From: an uncultured Prevotella sp. | GTDB taxonomy: Bacteria; Bacteroidota; Bacteroidia; Bacteroidales; Bacteroidaceae | Direction of reading: 5' to 3' | DNA length: 64,000 nucleotides | NCBI RefSeq assembly: GCF_937863835.1 | Contig: NZ_CALMHT010000073.1 | Location: 23,701 to 87,700 of the forward strand | Shown: positions 27,688 to 37,891 of the stretch, piece after piece | Position numbering within the stretch: the stretch's first letter is position 1 | Layout of the letters: every line of letters begins with the position of its first letter | Notes under the pieces: model-generated | The model's database searches: none | Seen by the model: only the letters and a program-made list of their open reading frames with translations | What the model was told of the DNA's origin: nothing | Position numbers and translations under genes: made by a program

Positions 27688-27751
27688 CTTCAAAGAAGTT
27701 AATTTCTCATACTGAAATAATAATTTAAAATTTTATAATAAATAAATGTCG

Positions 27752-28573
27752 CTATTCTTCTATTTCAGACAAGGAACTGGCAAAATTGTGCACGAAATTA
27801 CTTGTCACCTCCAGCGGATAATATTTCATCAGTCTACTGCAATGTCTGATATGCCACAATGTCGCTTTATTGTTTTTGTTGTGTACGAATATATCATTAC
27901 CTTGTTTGAAGAGCAAATCCCTTGATGTGGTGGAATTGATGTCTTTAAGAGTCAATTTTCCTGCTTTCCTTTCTTCTTTCTGAATGAAGGGGAACTCATT
28001 GTATGAGAAATCAAAAAGCTGAATCATAATACTGCTTTCAAGTGTTATGATGCGCCTCAGCCTTAATTTGTTGATCCAATTGTCAAACTTCACATAATCA
28101 ACTTTATCACCGCTGCGGCGCAAAAAAGTCCCCAGTTGAATAATTTCATCTAGTTTAATGCCTTCTATCAGGATATGCGACGTTATTGATATATATAATC
28201 CTAACAGATAAAGTGTATCTGTATTGGTATCAATACTATGCAGTTCGGCGTCTATGATTCTCTTGAGTCTGCGGTTGAGAAAAAAGTTGGTCAGACGAAT
28301 ATTGTTCTTGTCAAATACATACTCAGTGTCTGGTCTGGAAATGGATTTTCGTCTTATTTCTTTCCATCTTTCTTGAACGTTTTCAGGAAACGAAAAATTA
28401 GGATGCAGTTCATTTCGCAACAGTGAATTGATTACATGATGAGCCACGTTGTGTCTTTCTGCCAGTTGTATAAGTTGTTCCCATTTATATAATGACATCG
28501 GTTCAAGTTGTTCATTCGTTTCAAACACACCTGCACGTAAAGCTCTGAAAAAATTACGTTTAATAATGTTCAT
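27752..28573 (-). CDS. conserved protein of unknown function in the hexuronate locus
   Basis: 273 residues, no signal peptide or membrane segment. The N-terminus (FFRALRAGVFE ... KWEQLIQLAERHNVAHHV) is weakly reminiscent of the uncharacterised nucleotidyltransferase-like proteins of Bacteroidales, but no nucleotidyltransferase GS...D.D motif can be seen, so I do not assign that activity. A central stretch (INKLRLRRIITLESSIMIQLFDFSYNEFPF, split here by a turn) looks like a helical hairpin. It begins 24 bp after nhaC and is the last gene of the lacI-uxaA-nhaC unit; whether it belongs functionally is unknown. Confidence 0.6.
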   Translation of the reverse strand: MNIIKRNFFRALRAGVFETNEQLEPMSLYKWEQLIQLAERHNVAHHVINSLLRNELHPNFSFPENVQERWKEIRRKSISRPDTEYVFDKNNIRLTNFFLNRRLKRIIDAELHSIDTNTDTLYLLGLYISITSHILIEGIKLDEIIQLGTFLRRSGDKVDYVKFDNWINKLRLRRIITLESSIMIQLFDFSYNEFPFIQKEERKAGKLTLKDINSTTSRDLLFKQGNDIFVHNKNNKATLWHIRHCSRLMKYYPLEVTSNFVHNFASSLSEIEE

Positions 28574-28597
28574 ATCACTAATCTTTTGATAATGTAT

Positions 28598-29878
28598 TTA
28601 TGAGTACCGTCGTGGATACCTTACTAATATTGACAAAATACAAGCTATGCCGATAGCGAGAGGATAATATAGATAAGGCAATATTGATATGGGATTGATG
28701 GAAGCCAGTCCGGCAGCCATCAGTATCTGTGCCCCGTACGGTATGATACCCTGCATACAGCACGACATGGTGTCGAGAATACTGGCACATTTCCTACTGT
28801 CCAGACCGAATTTCTCGGCTATCTGTTTGGAGATACCTCCCACTGTTATGATAGCCACCGTGTTGTTGGCGGTACATATATCACAGATACTGACAAGTGC
28901 TGCGATAGATAGATAGGCTCCGCGTTTACTGCTTACATGCGCCGTCATCTTTTCGATAAGGTAGTTGATGCCTCCGTTCTTTTTGATGATTTCGAGCATT
29001 CCTCCGGCCATCATAGTGATAATGATAAGTTCACCCATACTCAGTATACCGTCGCCCATAGATTTGAACCATCCGAACATGTCATAAGTTCCGTCTATCA
29101 TTCCGATGATGCCTGTGAGAACTATGCCCAGTGTCAGAACTCCCATCACATTGATACCTGCCGCCGCCGTTACGATAACGACAAGATAGGGGATTACTTT
29201 GACATATTCCACCTGTGGAATGTTGGAAGGGGAATGGATGGCACTGCCCATGAAGATATATACAATCAGGATGATGAGAGCTGCCGGCAGTACAATGAAG
29301 GAATTGACTTTAAACTTATCCGATAGTTTGCATCCCTGTGAGGTTGTAGCCACAATCGTGGTATCAGAAATAAATGAAAGGTTATCACCAAAGAAAGCAC
29401 CTCCTACAACGATAGCCGTCATCAGGGGAATATTCGCACCGGTGGAGTGGGCGAGACCTGCGGCTATGGGGGTAAGTGCAACAATTGTCCCCACGCTTGT
29501 CCCGATTGAAAGTGAGATAAAGCAGGCTGCGATAAACAGTCCTGCAAGAAGCATATTACCAGGAAGGAAATTTAGTGTTAAGTTCACTGTCGCATCGATG
29601 CTGCCCATCTCTTTTGCACTATTGGCAAAGGCACCCGCCAAAACGAATATCCAGAGCATCAGCATCAAGTCACCAGAACCGGCGCCCCTGCTGAATATCT
29701 TGATACGGGTATCGACAGGATAGCCATACATCGCAATGATGGCATATATACTGGATAACATAAATGCCACTGTAATCGGTACCTTATAGAAATCGCCGGC
29801 TATGATGGATGTGACCAGATATAGCGCGATAAAGAATACCAGTGGACTTAACGCTAAAAATCCTTTTTTCTTATTCAA
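28598..29878 (-). CDS. NhaC-family Na+/H+ antiporter or Na+-linked organic-anion transporter
   Basis: 426 residues, about 11 hydrophobic helices and the ion-transporter pattern of NhaC proteins (SIGTSVGTIVALTPIAAG, VGGAFFGDNLSFISDTTIVATTSQG, CDICTANNTVAIITVGGISKQI). NhaC members are usually Na+/H+ or malate/Na+-lactate antiporters. Placement 16 bp after uxaA, and no other transporter in the locus, makes uptake of altronate or another uronate coupled to Na+ an attractive but unproven role. The short gap favours translation from a common mRNA. Confidence 0.85.
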   Translation of the reverse strand: MNKKKGFLALSPLVFFIALYLVTSIIAGDFYKVPITVAFMLSSIYAIIAMYGYPVDTRIKIFSRGAGSGDLMLMLWIFVLAGAFANSAKEMGSIDATVNLTLNFLPGNMLLAGLFIAACFISLSIGTSVGTIVALTPIAAGLAHSTGANIPLMTAIVVGGAFFGDNLSFISDTTIVATTSQGCKLSDKFKVNSFIVLPAALIILIVYIFMGSAIHSPSNIPQVEYVKVIPYLVVIVTAAAGINVMGVLTLGIVLTGIIGMIDGTYDMFGWFKSMGDGILSMGELIIITMMAGGMLEIIKKNGGINYLIEKMTAHVSSKRGAYLSIAALVSICDICTANNTVAIITVGGISKQIAEKFGLDSRKCASILDTMSCCMQGIIPYGAQILMAAGLASINPISILPYLYYPLAIGIACILSILVRYPRRYS

Positions 29879-29894
29879 TTTTCCTTATTTATCA

Positions 29895-31391
29895 TTAAAG
29901 AGTGACACCATTCTTGAAAATGGATATTTCACGATAACCGTTCATTTCATTACGTGTCTGTTCTCCACTGGCAATCGCTATGATTTTGTCGATAAATTGT
30001 GGCAGAAGTTCTTTCATCGGGGTTCCTTCGGTCAGAACGCCTGCGTTGAAGTCAATCCAATTAGGTTTGTTGCTTGCAAGATTACTGTTGGTGGATATCT
30101 TCATCGTAGGTACGAATGTTCCGAATGGCGTTCCTCTACCTGTGGTGAACAATACGATATGGCATCCGCTTGACGCGAGGGCAGTAGACGCCACGAGGTC
30201 ATTGCCTGGAGCAGAAAGCAGATTCAGTCCTTTCACCTTCAGCGGTTCAGCATATTCGAGTACGCCTGATACAGGGGCGCGTCCGCATTTCTGTGTGCAT
30301 CCCAGAGCCTTGTCTTCGAGAGTGGATATACCACCGGCTTTGTTGCCCGGAGACGGATTTTCGCCGACCGGTTCACCGTGACTGAGGAAATATTCCTTGA
30401 AGTCGTTGACCATCTTTACGGTTTTGTTGAATAAATCCGTGTTTTCACAGCGGTTCATCAATATGGTTTCGGCACCGAACATTTCAGGCACTTCGGTGAG
30501 GATGGATGTTCCGCCCTGTGCTACAAGATAATCGGAAAATTCACCCACAAGAGGATTGGCAGTGATGCCACTGAATCCGTCGGAACCACCGCATTTCAGA
30601 CCCACACGCAGTTCACTGAGAGGAATATCTGTGCGTTTGTCTTCTTTCATCTTACTGTATAGTTCACTCAGTATTTTCATACCTTCTTCGAATTCATCAC
30701 CTTGTACTTTCTGTGCGACCATAAATTTGATACGGTCGTGGTCGTAATCGCCAAGTAATTTCTCGAAGGCTTCAGGTTGATTGTTTTCACAACCCAGTCC
30801 TACAACCAATACGGCGCCAGCATTAGGATGTAGAACGATATCGCGGAGTACCTTGCGGGTATTCTCGTGGTCTTCGCTCAACTGCGAGCAACCGTAGTTG
30901 TGATGCCATGAATGTATGTTGTCAATACCGTCACACTTTGTCTCGTTGCGCATGGCTTCTGCCAGACGGTCGGAAAGACCGTTCACGCAACCTACTGTCG
31001 GTACTATCCATAGTTCGTTGCGCACACCTACATCACCATTCTTACGCTCATAACCTTTAAAGGTTTTATTTTCCTTCTTTATGTTAAGGTCCTCGTTTAC
31101 AGGCGAATAAGTGTATGATAGTGTACCAGCCAGATTCGTCTTGAGATTATTCTCGTTGACCCATTGACCGGCTTTCAAGTCCTCGCGCGAATGACCGATA
31201 GGATAACCATATTTGATGATATCGGTTCCTTTCGGGGCATCTGTGATAAGCATCTTATGTCCTGCTGGAATATCCTGTAAAACTTCGATTTTCTTATTGT
31301 CTATCTCTATAGACTCTCCTTTTTTCAAGGGGTTAAGACAAACAACCACTGTATCGGCAGGGTTGATCTTAATAAAATTTGATTTGTTCAT
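29895..31391 (-). CDS. uxaA: altronate dehydratase
   Basis: 498 residues. N-terminal SAF domain (KINPADTVVVCLNPLKKGE ... IPAGHKMLI) followed by the C-terminal UxaA/GarD catalytic domain (GYERKNGDVGVRNELWIVPTVGCVN, HHNYGCSQLSEDHENT, LKCGGSDGFSGITANPLVG, GRGTPFGTFVPTMKISTNS). It dehydrates D-altronate to 2-keto-3-deoxy-D-gluconate, the product expected by the divergent KDG kinase. UxaA and GarD (galactarate dehydratase) are homologous; UxaA is favoured by the context. It lies 41 bp after lacI. UxaB and UxaC, which would make altronate from galacturonate, are not in the window. Confidence 0.9.
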   Translation of the reverse strand: MNKSNFIKINPADTVVVCLNPLKKGESIEIDNKKIEVLQDIPAGHKMLITDAPKGTDIIKYGYPIGHSREDLKAGQWVNENNLKTNLAGTLSYTYSPVNEDLNIKKENKTFKGYERKNGDVGVRNELWIVPTVGCVNGLSDRLAEAMRNETKCDGIDNIHSWHHNYGCSQLSEDHENTRKVLRDIVLHPNAGAVLVVGLGCENNQPEAFEKLLGDYDHDRIKFMVAQKVQGDEFEEGMKILSELYSKMKEDKRTDIPLSELRVGLKCGGSDGFSGITANPLVGEFSDYLVAQGGTSILTEVPEMFGAETILMNRCENTDLFNKTVKMVNDFKEYFLSHGEPVGENPSPGNKAGGISTLEDKALGCTQKCGRAPVSGVLEYAEPLKVKGLNLLSAPGNDLVASTALASSGCHIVLFTTGRGTPFGTFVPTMKISTNSNLASNKPNWIDFNAGVLTEGTPMKELLPQFIDKIIAIASGEQTRNEMNGYREISIFKNGVTL

Positions 31392-31432
31392 ACTTTGATT
31401 AGTTATTTATAATTTGTTTAATACATTCTATT

Positions 31433-32497
31433 TTATAATTGCGTTCTTCTGTAGAAGTCTACATTCTCTTTGAGCAGAATCTCTATAGGCATATAGTTGA
31501 CCGGGTTCACCTCCTTGTGCAATACGATTGCCTCGAAAAGTGATTCAACACATGAATAACCTTGCATATATGCATGCTGGGCAATCAGAAAAGAGATAGA
31601 TCCCTGGCGCAGACATTCTGCATTTTTGGCCACCATGTCATACCCCATAATCTGAACATCGCGCCTGTTGGTGCGCAGAAGGAATTCTCCTACCAGATGT
31701 GCTTTGGAAGACAGTGTTATGCAATGGTGCACAGTAGGATTATCATCGAAGAATTTAGATAGGATCGTGTCATACTTCGCCTTCGTCTCTTCGGCCGGCA
31801 GATCCACTTCGAGAATCTTGATGTTAGGGAAGTGGTCGTGCATATAATGACGGAATCCCACTTCACGGTTTTCCTGTTGTTTGCTCTCCACAACACCATT
31901 GTTGGTCTGGCGCATGATCATAATCTCTTTTTCGTTGCTGGCGATCATCATCAACATCTTGGCTGCGAAATATCCACTTTGGAATGAATCCTGTCCATAG
32001 AAAGACAATGGCTTCAGGTCGGGCATATAAGAGTCTAATAAAACAAAAGGTGTACTGCGGTTATGCAGTATGTCGGTGAACTGGCGGGTCACTTCCAGTG
32101 TACTGGGTACGATGATAACACCATCTGGATTGGCTTCAAGACAGTCATTTACCGTCTTGTTGAATGTTTCGACATGAAACCTCTTGTAATATTTGATTTT
32201 CACCTCAATATTAAAGTCACGTCGGGCTTCGCACGCTTTCAAGGCACCTTCCTCTATTTCCTCCCAGTATGCTTCCGATTCATGTTTAGGAATAATCAAC
32301 CAGAACACATACGATTTGTTGTATGCTAGAGCACTGGCATATACATTCGGTTGGTAATTGATCTCTTCAAGTACCTTTTCCACTTTTTCACGAGCCGTCT
32401 TGGATACATTCGGGCGGTTATGTAAAATTCTGTCAACTGTTCCAACTGATACACCAGACTTTTCTGCTATATCTTTTATTCTTATTTTTCCAGCCAT
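31433..32497 (-). CDS. LacI-family transcriptional regulator
   Basis: 354 residues. The N-terminal helix-turn-helix reads IRIKDIAEKSGVSVGTVDRILHNRPNVSK, with hinge INYQPNVYASALAYNKS, then a periplasmic-binding-protein-like effector domain (FWLIIPKHESEAYWEEIEEGAL). First gene of the minus-strand unit with uxaA, nhaC and the unknown gene, divergent from kdgK and eda. It therefore probably represses or activates both units in response to a uronate intermediate such as KDG. Candidate operators at 32557-32572 and 32640-32655 lie between the divergent starts. Confidence 0.92.
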   Translation of the reverse strand: MAGKIRIKDIAEKSGVSVGTVDRILHNRPNVSKTAREKVEKVLEEINYQPNVYASALAYNKSYVFWLIIPKHESEAYWEEIEEGALKACEARRDFNIEVKIKYYKRFHVETFNKTVNDCLEANPDGVIIVPSTLEVTRQFTDILHNRSTPFVLLDSYMPDLKPLSFYGQDSFQSGYFAAKMLMMIASNEKEIMIMRQTNNGVVESKQQENREVGFRHYMHDHFPNIKILEVDLPAEETKAKYDTILSKFFDDNPTVHHCITLSSKAHLVGEFLLRTNRRDVQIMGYDMVAKNAECLRQGSISFLIAQHAYMQGYSCVESLFEAIVLHKEVNPVNYMPIEILLKENVDFYRRTQL

Positions 32498-32556
32498 CGT
32501 AATACTTGTTGGTTATATTTTTATTTTCGGCTGTAAATTTAGCAATAAAATATGAA

Positions 32557-32572
32557 TTGTGCGAGCACACAA
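32557..32572. promoter_or_regulatory. candidate LacI-family operator
   Basis: TTGTGCGAGCACACAA matches its own reverse complement at 12 of 16 positions; a second partial copy (TTGTGCACGCAA, 32641-32652) overlaps the kdgK -7 element. Both contain TTGTGC. Location between divergent regulated units supports an operator; binding by this regulator is inference. Confidence 0.5.
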
Positions 32573-32610
32573 CAAAAAAAATAGATAAATACTTATTTTT
32601 TCTTTATTTT

Positions 32611-32643
32611 TTTGCTAACTTTGCAAAAGAAGTACTATCTTTG
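32611..32643 (+). promoter_or_regulatory. promoter region for kdgK-eda
   Basis: TTTG at 32611-32614, 21-nt gap, TATCTTTG at 32636-32643. A second -7-like TAACTTTG sits at 32616-32623, so two overlapping promoters are possible. Confidence 0.65.
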
Positions 32644-32700
32644 TGCACGCAAACAGAATAATTAATAAATAAAAACAACTACAATTAAAACATTTAGAAA

Positions 32701-33726
32701 ATGGCTAAAGTCGTAACATTGGGTGAAATCATGCTCCGTCTTTCTTCTCCAGGACAGAAGAGATTCGTTCAGAGCGAGTTTTTTGACGTTGTCTATGGTG
32801 GTGGTGAAGCTAACGTTGCTGTTAGTTGTGCCAATTATGGACATGAAGCATATTTCGTAAGCAAGTTGCCAAAACATGAAATTGGACAATGCGCTGTTAA
32901 TGCGCTTCGCAAATTTGGTGTTAACACGGAGTTCATAGCCCGTGGTGGTAACCGTGTTGGTATCTACTATCTCGAATCAGGTGCTTCTATGCGCCCTTCA
33001 AAGGTTATCTACGACCGCGCCGGAAGTTCTATAGCTGAAGCAGATCCTGAAGATTTTGATTTTGACAAGATCATGGAAGGTGCACAGTGGTTCCACTGGA
33101 GCGGCATCACCCCAGCTATCAGTGACAAGGCCGCCCTGCTTACCAAGTTGGCTTGTGAGGCCGCCCATCGTCATGGCGTTACCGTTTCGTGCGACCTTAA
33201 CTTCCGTAAAAAGTTATGGACTTCAGAGAAAGCCCAGAGTATCATGCGTCCTCTTATGCAGTATGTCGATGTATGTATCGGCAACGAAGAAGATGCGCAG
33301 TTGTGCTTAGGTTTCAAGCCAGATGCAGACGTTGAAGGCGGAAAGACGGATGCCGAAGGATATAAGGGTATATTCCAGGGTATGATGAAGGAGTTCCACT
33401 TCAAATATGTCATCTCTACATTACGTGAGAGTTTTAGTGCCAGTCACAACGGTTGGAAGGCTCTTATATATAATGGTAAGGAATTCTATCAGTCAAAACG
33501 TTATGATATCATGCCGATTATCGATCGTGTAGGCGGTGGCGATTCTTTCTCAGGTGGTATCATCCACGGACTTCTTACTTATCCTGACAATCAGGGGGCA
33601 GCTCTTGAATTTGCTGTTGCAGCTTCTGCTTTAAAGCATACGATACCTGGCGATTTCAATATGGTAAGTCGTGAGGAAGTAGAGAATCTTGCTGGTGGTG
33701 ACGCTTCAGGTCGTGTACAAAGATAA
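32701..33726 (+). CDS. kdgK: 2-keto-3-deoxygluconate kinase (PfkB family)
   Basis: 341 residues of the ribokinase/PfkB superfamily: [16 protein letters not shown] sugar-binding N-terminus, the adenine-binding middle, and the C-terminal signature [17 protein letters not shown] with the catalytic Asp. It phosphorylates KDG to KDPG, joining uxaA to the aldolase 26 bp downstream. The specificity comes from context; PfkB kinases as a family are variable. The promoter region carries the proposed operator. Confidence 0.9.
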   Translation: MAKVVTLGEIMLRLSSPGQKRFVQSEFFDVVYGGGEANVAVSCANYGHEAYFVSKLPKHEIGQCAVNALRKFGVNTEFIARGGNRVGIYYLESGASMRPSKVIYDRAGSSIAEADPEDFDFDKIMEGAQWFHWSGITPAISDKAALLTKLACEAAHRHGVTVSCDLNFRKKLWTSEKAQSIMRPLMQYVDVCIGNEEDAQLCLGFKPDADVEGGKTDAEGYKGIFQGMMKEFHFKYVISTLRESFSASHNGWKALIYNGKEFYQSKRYDIMPIIDRVGGGDSFSGGIIHGLLTYPDNQGAALEFAVAASALKHTIPGDFNMVSREEVENLAGGDASGRVQR

Positions 33727-33752
33727 TAAAGAACAATAAGACATTTAATATA

Positions 33753-34424
33753 ATGGCAAAGTTTAATAAAATGCAGGTTATGTCTGCAATGAAGACAACA
33801 GGTATGGTTCCTGTTTTCTACAACAGTGATGTTGAGATCGTGAAGAATGTTGTCAAGGCATGTTACGACGGTGGTGTTCGTGCATTCGAGTTTACCAACC
33901 GTGGCGATTTCGCACATGAAGTATTTGCAGAAGTCAACAAGTGGGTTCTCAAAAATTGTCCTGAGATGATTATGGGTGTCGGTACGGTCGTTGACCCTGC
34001 CACAGCTGCCCTGTATATTCAGGAAGGTGCCAACTTCATTGTTGGTCCACTTTACAACCCTGAGGTCTGTGCTGTATGCAACCGTCGTCTTATACCTTAC
34101 TCACCTGGTTGCGGTAGTGTAAGCGAGATCGGTTTTGCCCAAGAGCACGGTTGTGATATTACAAAGGTTTTCCCGGCTGGCAATGTAGGTGGCCCTTCAT
34201 TTGTGAAGAATGTTTTGGCTCCTATGCCATGGTCTAACATTATGGTTACAGGTGGCGTTTCTCCTGATGAAGAGAATCTGACCAACTGGATCAAGGCTGG
34301 TGTTCTATGTGTCGGAATGGGTAGTAAACTGTTTCCGAAAGACGTCATCGCCGCTAAAAACTGGAAAGCCATTTCTGATAAATGTGTAGAGGCTTTGGGA
34401 TACATTGCTAAGGCTCGCGCATAA
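33753..34424 (+). CDS. eda: 2-keto-3-deoxy-6-phosphogluconate aldolase
   Basis: 223 residues, class I aldolase of the KDPG/KHG family. The Glu-containing RAFEFTNRG motif, [11 protein letters not shown], and the Schiff-base lysine in [13 protein letters not shown] are all present. It cleaves KDPG to pyruvate and glyceraldehyde-3-phosphate, finishing the uronate branch of the Entner-Doudoroff route. The large sensor kinase frame starts 20 nt before its stop. Confidence 0.95.
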   Translation: MAKFNKMQVMSAMKTTGMVPVFYNSDVEIVKNVVKACYDGGVRAFEFTNRGDFAHEVFAEVNKWVLKNCPEMIMGVGTVVDPATAALYIQEGANFIVGPLYNPEVCAVCNRRLIPYSPGCGSVSEIGFAQEHGCDITKVFPAGNVGGPSFVKNVLAPMPWSNIMVTGGVSPDEENLTNWIKAGVLCVGMGSKLFPKDVIAAKNWKAISDKCVEALGYIAKARA

Positions 34425-37400
34425 TAACACATTACAAAAGGGTTCGATATGGATCATATCCATATTGGGCCTTTTGTTTCTTTCGGCTTGTTCCTCGTCA
34501 CATTCAGACAGGGTGGATAAGTTGAACAACAAGGCATACGCTCAGCACTATCGCAATCTCGATTCGGCAAGAATCTATGCGGATAGTGCTTTTGCTTTAT
34601 CTGTGGATTATGATGACGGCAAGGCCGAGGCTCTCAATAACCTTGCATTTGTCAACACAATGCGAATGAATTATGATAAGGCGCGTAAACAACTGAGTGA
34701 AGTTTCATCACTTACCGACAATCAGGTGGAACTTCTTATTTCCGATGTTCAGATGATGCGGTTATGTCAACGAATGTCGAAGAATAAGGAGTTTTATGAT
34801 TATCGTGAAAAGGCAAAGCGTCGTCTTCGCCGTATTAACGAAGAGAGAGGCATGTTGTCTGACAGATTGCAGAATCGTATGATATATGCCGAATCCGAGT
34901 TTTATATTGTATCATCCACATATTATTATTATGTAGGATTGGAGCAAAACTCCATCAATGAATTACAGAAGATAGATGCCGACATATTGATGCAGAAAGA
35001 CACTGCGCAATATCTCGATTACTTATATAATGTGGGTGCGGGAGGAATTATCACGGCACCCAATCAGGCCGATGTCAACCAACAGGAGTTTGATTATCTG
35101 ATGCGTTGTCTTCTGCTTTCCACCCAGATTAATTATCAGTTCTGGACGGCAAACAGTCTTCAGTCTTTGTCTGAGCATCTGATGATTTCAAGTTCTCGTA
35201 CCCGATTGATAAGGGATAATCTTCCTGCAATGAAATACCTGAACCTTCAAGCTTGTCCGGACAGTCTGGTTGCAGGCAACCTCTCGGAACGTTCTGTTGA
35301 ACTTTTCAAGAAATTCGGTGATCCATATCAGTTGGCTGGTAGTTATCGTACCCTGGCATCGTGCTATTTTTATCTAGGTGATTATAAGTCTTCCATCTAT
35401 TATTTGGAACTGGCGCTCAATTCGAATCCGGTAATCAACAGGACACCTGATTTGGTGGCAAGTATCAGAGAACAGTTGAGCGTGTCTTTCTCGGCAGTCA
35501 ACAATAAAAGTCTGAGTGATTACAATCGAAATATCTATATTGATCTGCAGGAGATGACCCGACAGGACAGGTATCTGGAATCACGTGCAGAGCAATATGA
35601 TGATACGGCAACTCAACTTAATTGGATGATTGTTGCTGTGGTGGCTATGATTGTCTTGGTTCTTGTTCTGCTATGGCTGTTCAACAGGTTGAGAATCAAT
35701 AGCAACAGTGAAGAACAACTTCGGCAGTTGCTTGAACCTTTACGTGAATGGCAACATGAGAACGAACAGAAACAGAAAGACTTAGAAGAAAAATTTGATG
35801 ATATCAACGAAGCCAAGGAACTGAATGTCATACACATACTGAACAATCGTAAACAGAACCTTGAAAATCGGGCGAAAGTGTCTCTTGTCCTCAGTATAAC
35901 GCCTTTTATCGACCGCATCATTCACGAAGTGAACCGTCTGAATGACAGTAAAGACTCCGATGAAACAAAAAGCGAAAGATATAATTATGTGGCTGAGTTG
36001 ACTGATAAGATCAATGATTACAATACCGTCTTAACGGATTGGATTCAACTGCGTCAGGGGCAACTCAGTCTTCATATCGAAAGTTTTGACCTGAAGTCGT
36101 TGTTCAACACCGTGAGTCATAGCAAGATGTCGTTTAGTCTTAAAGGCATACAACTCATCGTGCATGACACGGAAGACAGAGTAAAGGCCGACAAGATATT
36201 AACCCTGTTCATGATCAACACCCTGGCCGATAATGCGCGTAAGTTTACCCCGAGTGGAGGAAAGATAGAGATTAGTTCACAGTCGTATGATGAATATGTG
36301 GAGATATCCGTCGAAGATACGGGTTGCGGTATAAGTCCGGAGCACCTGAGCGACATTTTCGACCATAAAGTTTACGGCGGTCATGGGTTCGGTCTGATGA
36401 ACTGTAAGGGAATCATTGAGAAATATCGCAAAATCAGTCAGATATTCAATGTCTGTACATTATCTGCAGAGAGTGAAGTAGGCAAGGGCAGTCGTTTCTT
36501 CTTCCGTCTCCCTCACGGAATAATCCGTATGATATCGGCTATTATCATCACTCTGTCCTTTGCTGTCGCGGCCAATGCCAAGACTACAGATAATAATATC
36601 AGGTTGGCATCTCATTATGCCGATTCCGCCTATTATAGTAATGTGTCTGGCAAGTATCAACGTACGCTGATGTTTGCCGACTCGTGCAGGAAATATCTCA
36701 ATGCGCATTATCGGAAGGTGAGCAACAACGGAAAACTGTTGATGAAGAAATATCCAGGTTCCAGTGCTGTACCCGCTGAGATGCAGTGGTACAGGGATTC
36801 CATATCGATATCATACGATATTATCATAGATATCAGAAATGAAAGTGCAGTCGCTGCATTGGCTCTTCATCAGTGGGATTTGTATAAATACAACAACAGC
36901 ATATATACCCAGTTGTTCAAGGAAACGAGTGCGGATGCCAAACTCGGTCCGTATTGTGTGGCGATGCAAAAGTCGGAAAGTAACAAGACCGTAGCCGTCG
37001 TTCTTCTGATACTTCTTCTTATCAGTATCATACCGGCATACTATTTTCTCTACTACCGCCATAAGTTATATTATAGATTCTGTGTCGAAAAGATTAAGAG
37101 TATCAATGACATCCTACTCAGTGGCGACAGGGCATCTCTCAAACTGGAGAAGATCAATCTGATATCAACTGAGAATTATCCTACACCCCTGCAGGATATT
37201 GTAAAACAGATACAGGAAGCCTTGGCATTGTCGATTGAAATGGAAGAAAAACAGAATTCGAATATAGAACTGGCCGAAGACGAATGTCGTCGTGCCAAGT
37301 TTGAAGACAACGAACTGCATATCAGTAACAGTGTGCTGGACAACTGTCTGTCAACCCTCAAACATGAGACGATGTATTATCCCAGCAGAATACGTCAGTT

Positions 37401-37884
37401 GGTAGATGCCGAGGAACATCATCTGCAGGCAATCAGTGAAGTCGTGGCTTATTATAAAGAACTTTATACTATTTTAAGTTTACAGGCTATACGTCAAACT
37501 AAAAATGTGCGTTATCAGATAAGACCCGTACGTGTTGGTGAACTCGTCAAGACAGACTCCGACGTCATTGTGATGTGCGATAAGGATATGATGCGATATC
37601 TGTTCGATATTTTAAAGAAGCAAAATGTTAGTAAGGAACTCCCAGTAACAGTCGGCAGGAACGATGCCCTGTATGTGAAAATATCAGTATGCATGAAAGG
37701 GCTGAATCTGACAGATGAAGAGGCCCACAGCCTGTTTACCCCGTCCACGTCACATATTCCGTATATGATATGCAGTCAGATTATACGCGACCATTCCGAA
37801 TATACCAACAAACGAGGTTGTGGCATCTATGCCGAAAAAGTTAACGAAGATACGATAATAAATATAATACTTCCTACAAAATAA
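34405..37884 (+). CDS. large double-module sensor histidine kinase (DUF5112/DUF5113-like)
   Basis: 1159 residues containing two successive sensor-kinase units. Unit 1: hydrophobic N-terminus ending in the lipobox-like LSAC (about residue 29), periplasmic TPR-like helices, membrane helix 407-429, an HE-containing helix ([10 protein letters not shown]) and a full HATPase with [17 protein letters not shown] and [10 protein letters not shown]. Unit 2 begins near residue 706 with a second hydrophobic segment (M709-A725), a periplasmic sensor, a membrane helix near 865-888, an H-box-like [12 protein letters not shown], and a degenerate ATPase lacking G1. I recall similar proteins in Bacteroides under the names DUF5112/DUF5113. 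Its start overlaps eda and its stop is 7 bp before its response regulator, which suggests coupling to KDG metabolism. Confidence 0.8.
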   Translation: MLRLAHNNTLQKGSIWIISILGLLFLSACSSSHSDRVDKLNNKAYAQHYRNLDSARIYADSAFALSVDYDDGKAEALNNLAFVNTMRMNYDKARKQLSEVSSLTDNQVELLISDVQMMRLCQRMSKNKEFYDYREKAKRRLRRINEERGMLSDRLQNRMIYAESEFYIVSSTYYYYVGLEQNSINELQKIDADILMQKDTAQYLDYLYNVGAGGIITAPNQADVNQQEFDYLMRCLLLSTQINYQFWTANSLQSLSEHLMISSSRTRLIRDNLPAMKYLNLQACPDSLVAGNLSERSVELFKKFGDPYQLAGSYRTLASCYFYLGDYKSSIYYLELALNSNPVINRTPDLVASIREQLSVSFSAVNNKSLSDYNRNIYIDLQEMTRQDRYLESRAEQYDDTATQLNWMIVAVVAMIVLVLVLLWLFNRLRINSNSEEQLRQLLEPLREWQHENEQKQKDLEEKFDDINEAKELNVIHILNNRKQNLENRAKVSLVLSITPFIDRIIHEVNRLNDSKDSDETKSERYNYVAELTDKINDYNTVLTDWIQLRQGQLSLHIESFDLKSLFNTVSHSKMSFSLKGIQLIVHDTEDRVKADKILTLFMINTLADNARKFTPSGGKIEISSQSYDEYVEISVEDTGCGISPEHLSDIFDHKVYGGHGFGLMNCKGIIEKYRKISQIFNVCTLSAESEVGKGSRFFFRLPHGIIRMISAIIITLSFAVAANAKTTDNNIRLASHYADSAYYSNVSGKYQRTLMFADSCRKYLNAHYRKVSNNGKLLMKKYPGSSAVPAEMQWYRDSISISYDIIIDIRNESAVAALALHQWDLYKYNNSIYTQLFKETSADAKLGPYCVAMQKSESNKTVAVVLLILLLISIIPAYYFLYYRHKLYYRFCVEKIKSINDILLSGDRASLKLEKINLISTENYPTPLQDIVKQIQEALALSIEMEEKQNSNIELAEDECRRAKFEDNELHISNSVLDNCLSTLKHETMYYPSRIRQLVDAEEHHLQAISEVVAYYKELYTILSLQAIRQTKNVRYQIRPVRVGELVKTDSDVIVMCDKDMMRYLFDILKKQNVSKELPVTVGRNDALYVKISVCMKGLNLTDEEAHSLFTPSTSHIPYMICSQIIRDHSEYTNKRGCGIYAEKVNEDTIINIILPTK

Positions 37885-37891
37885 GAATGAT

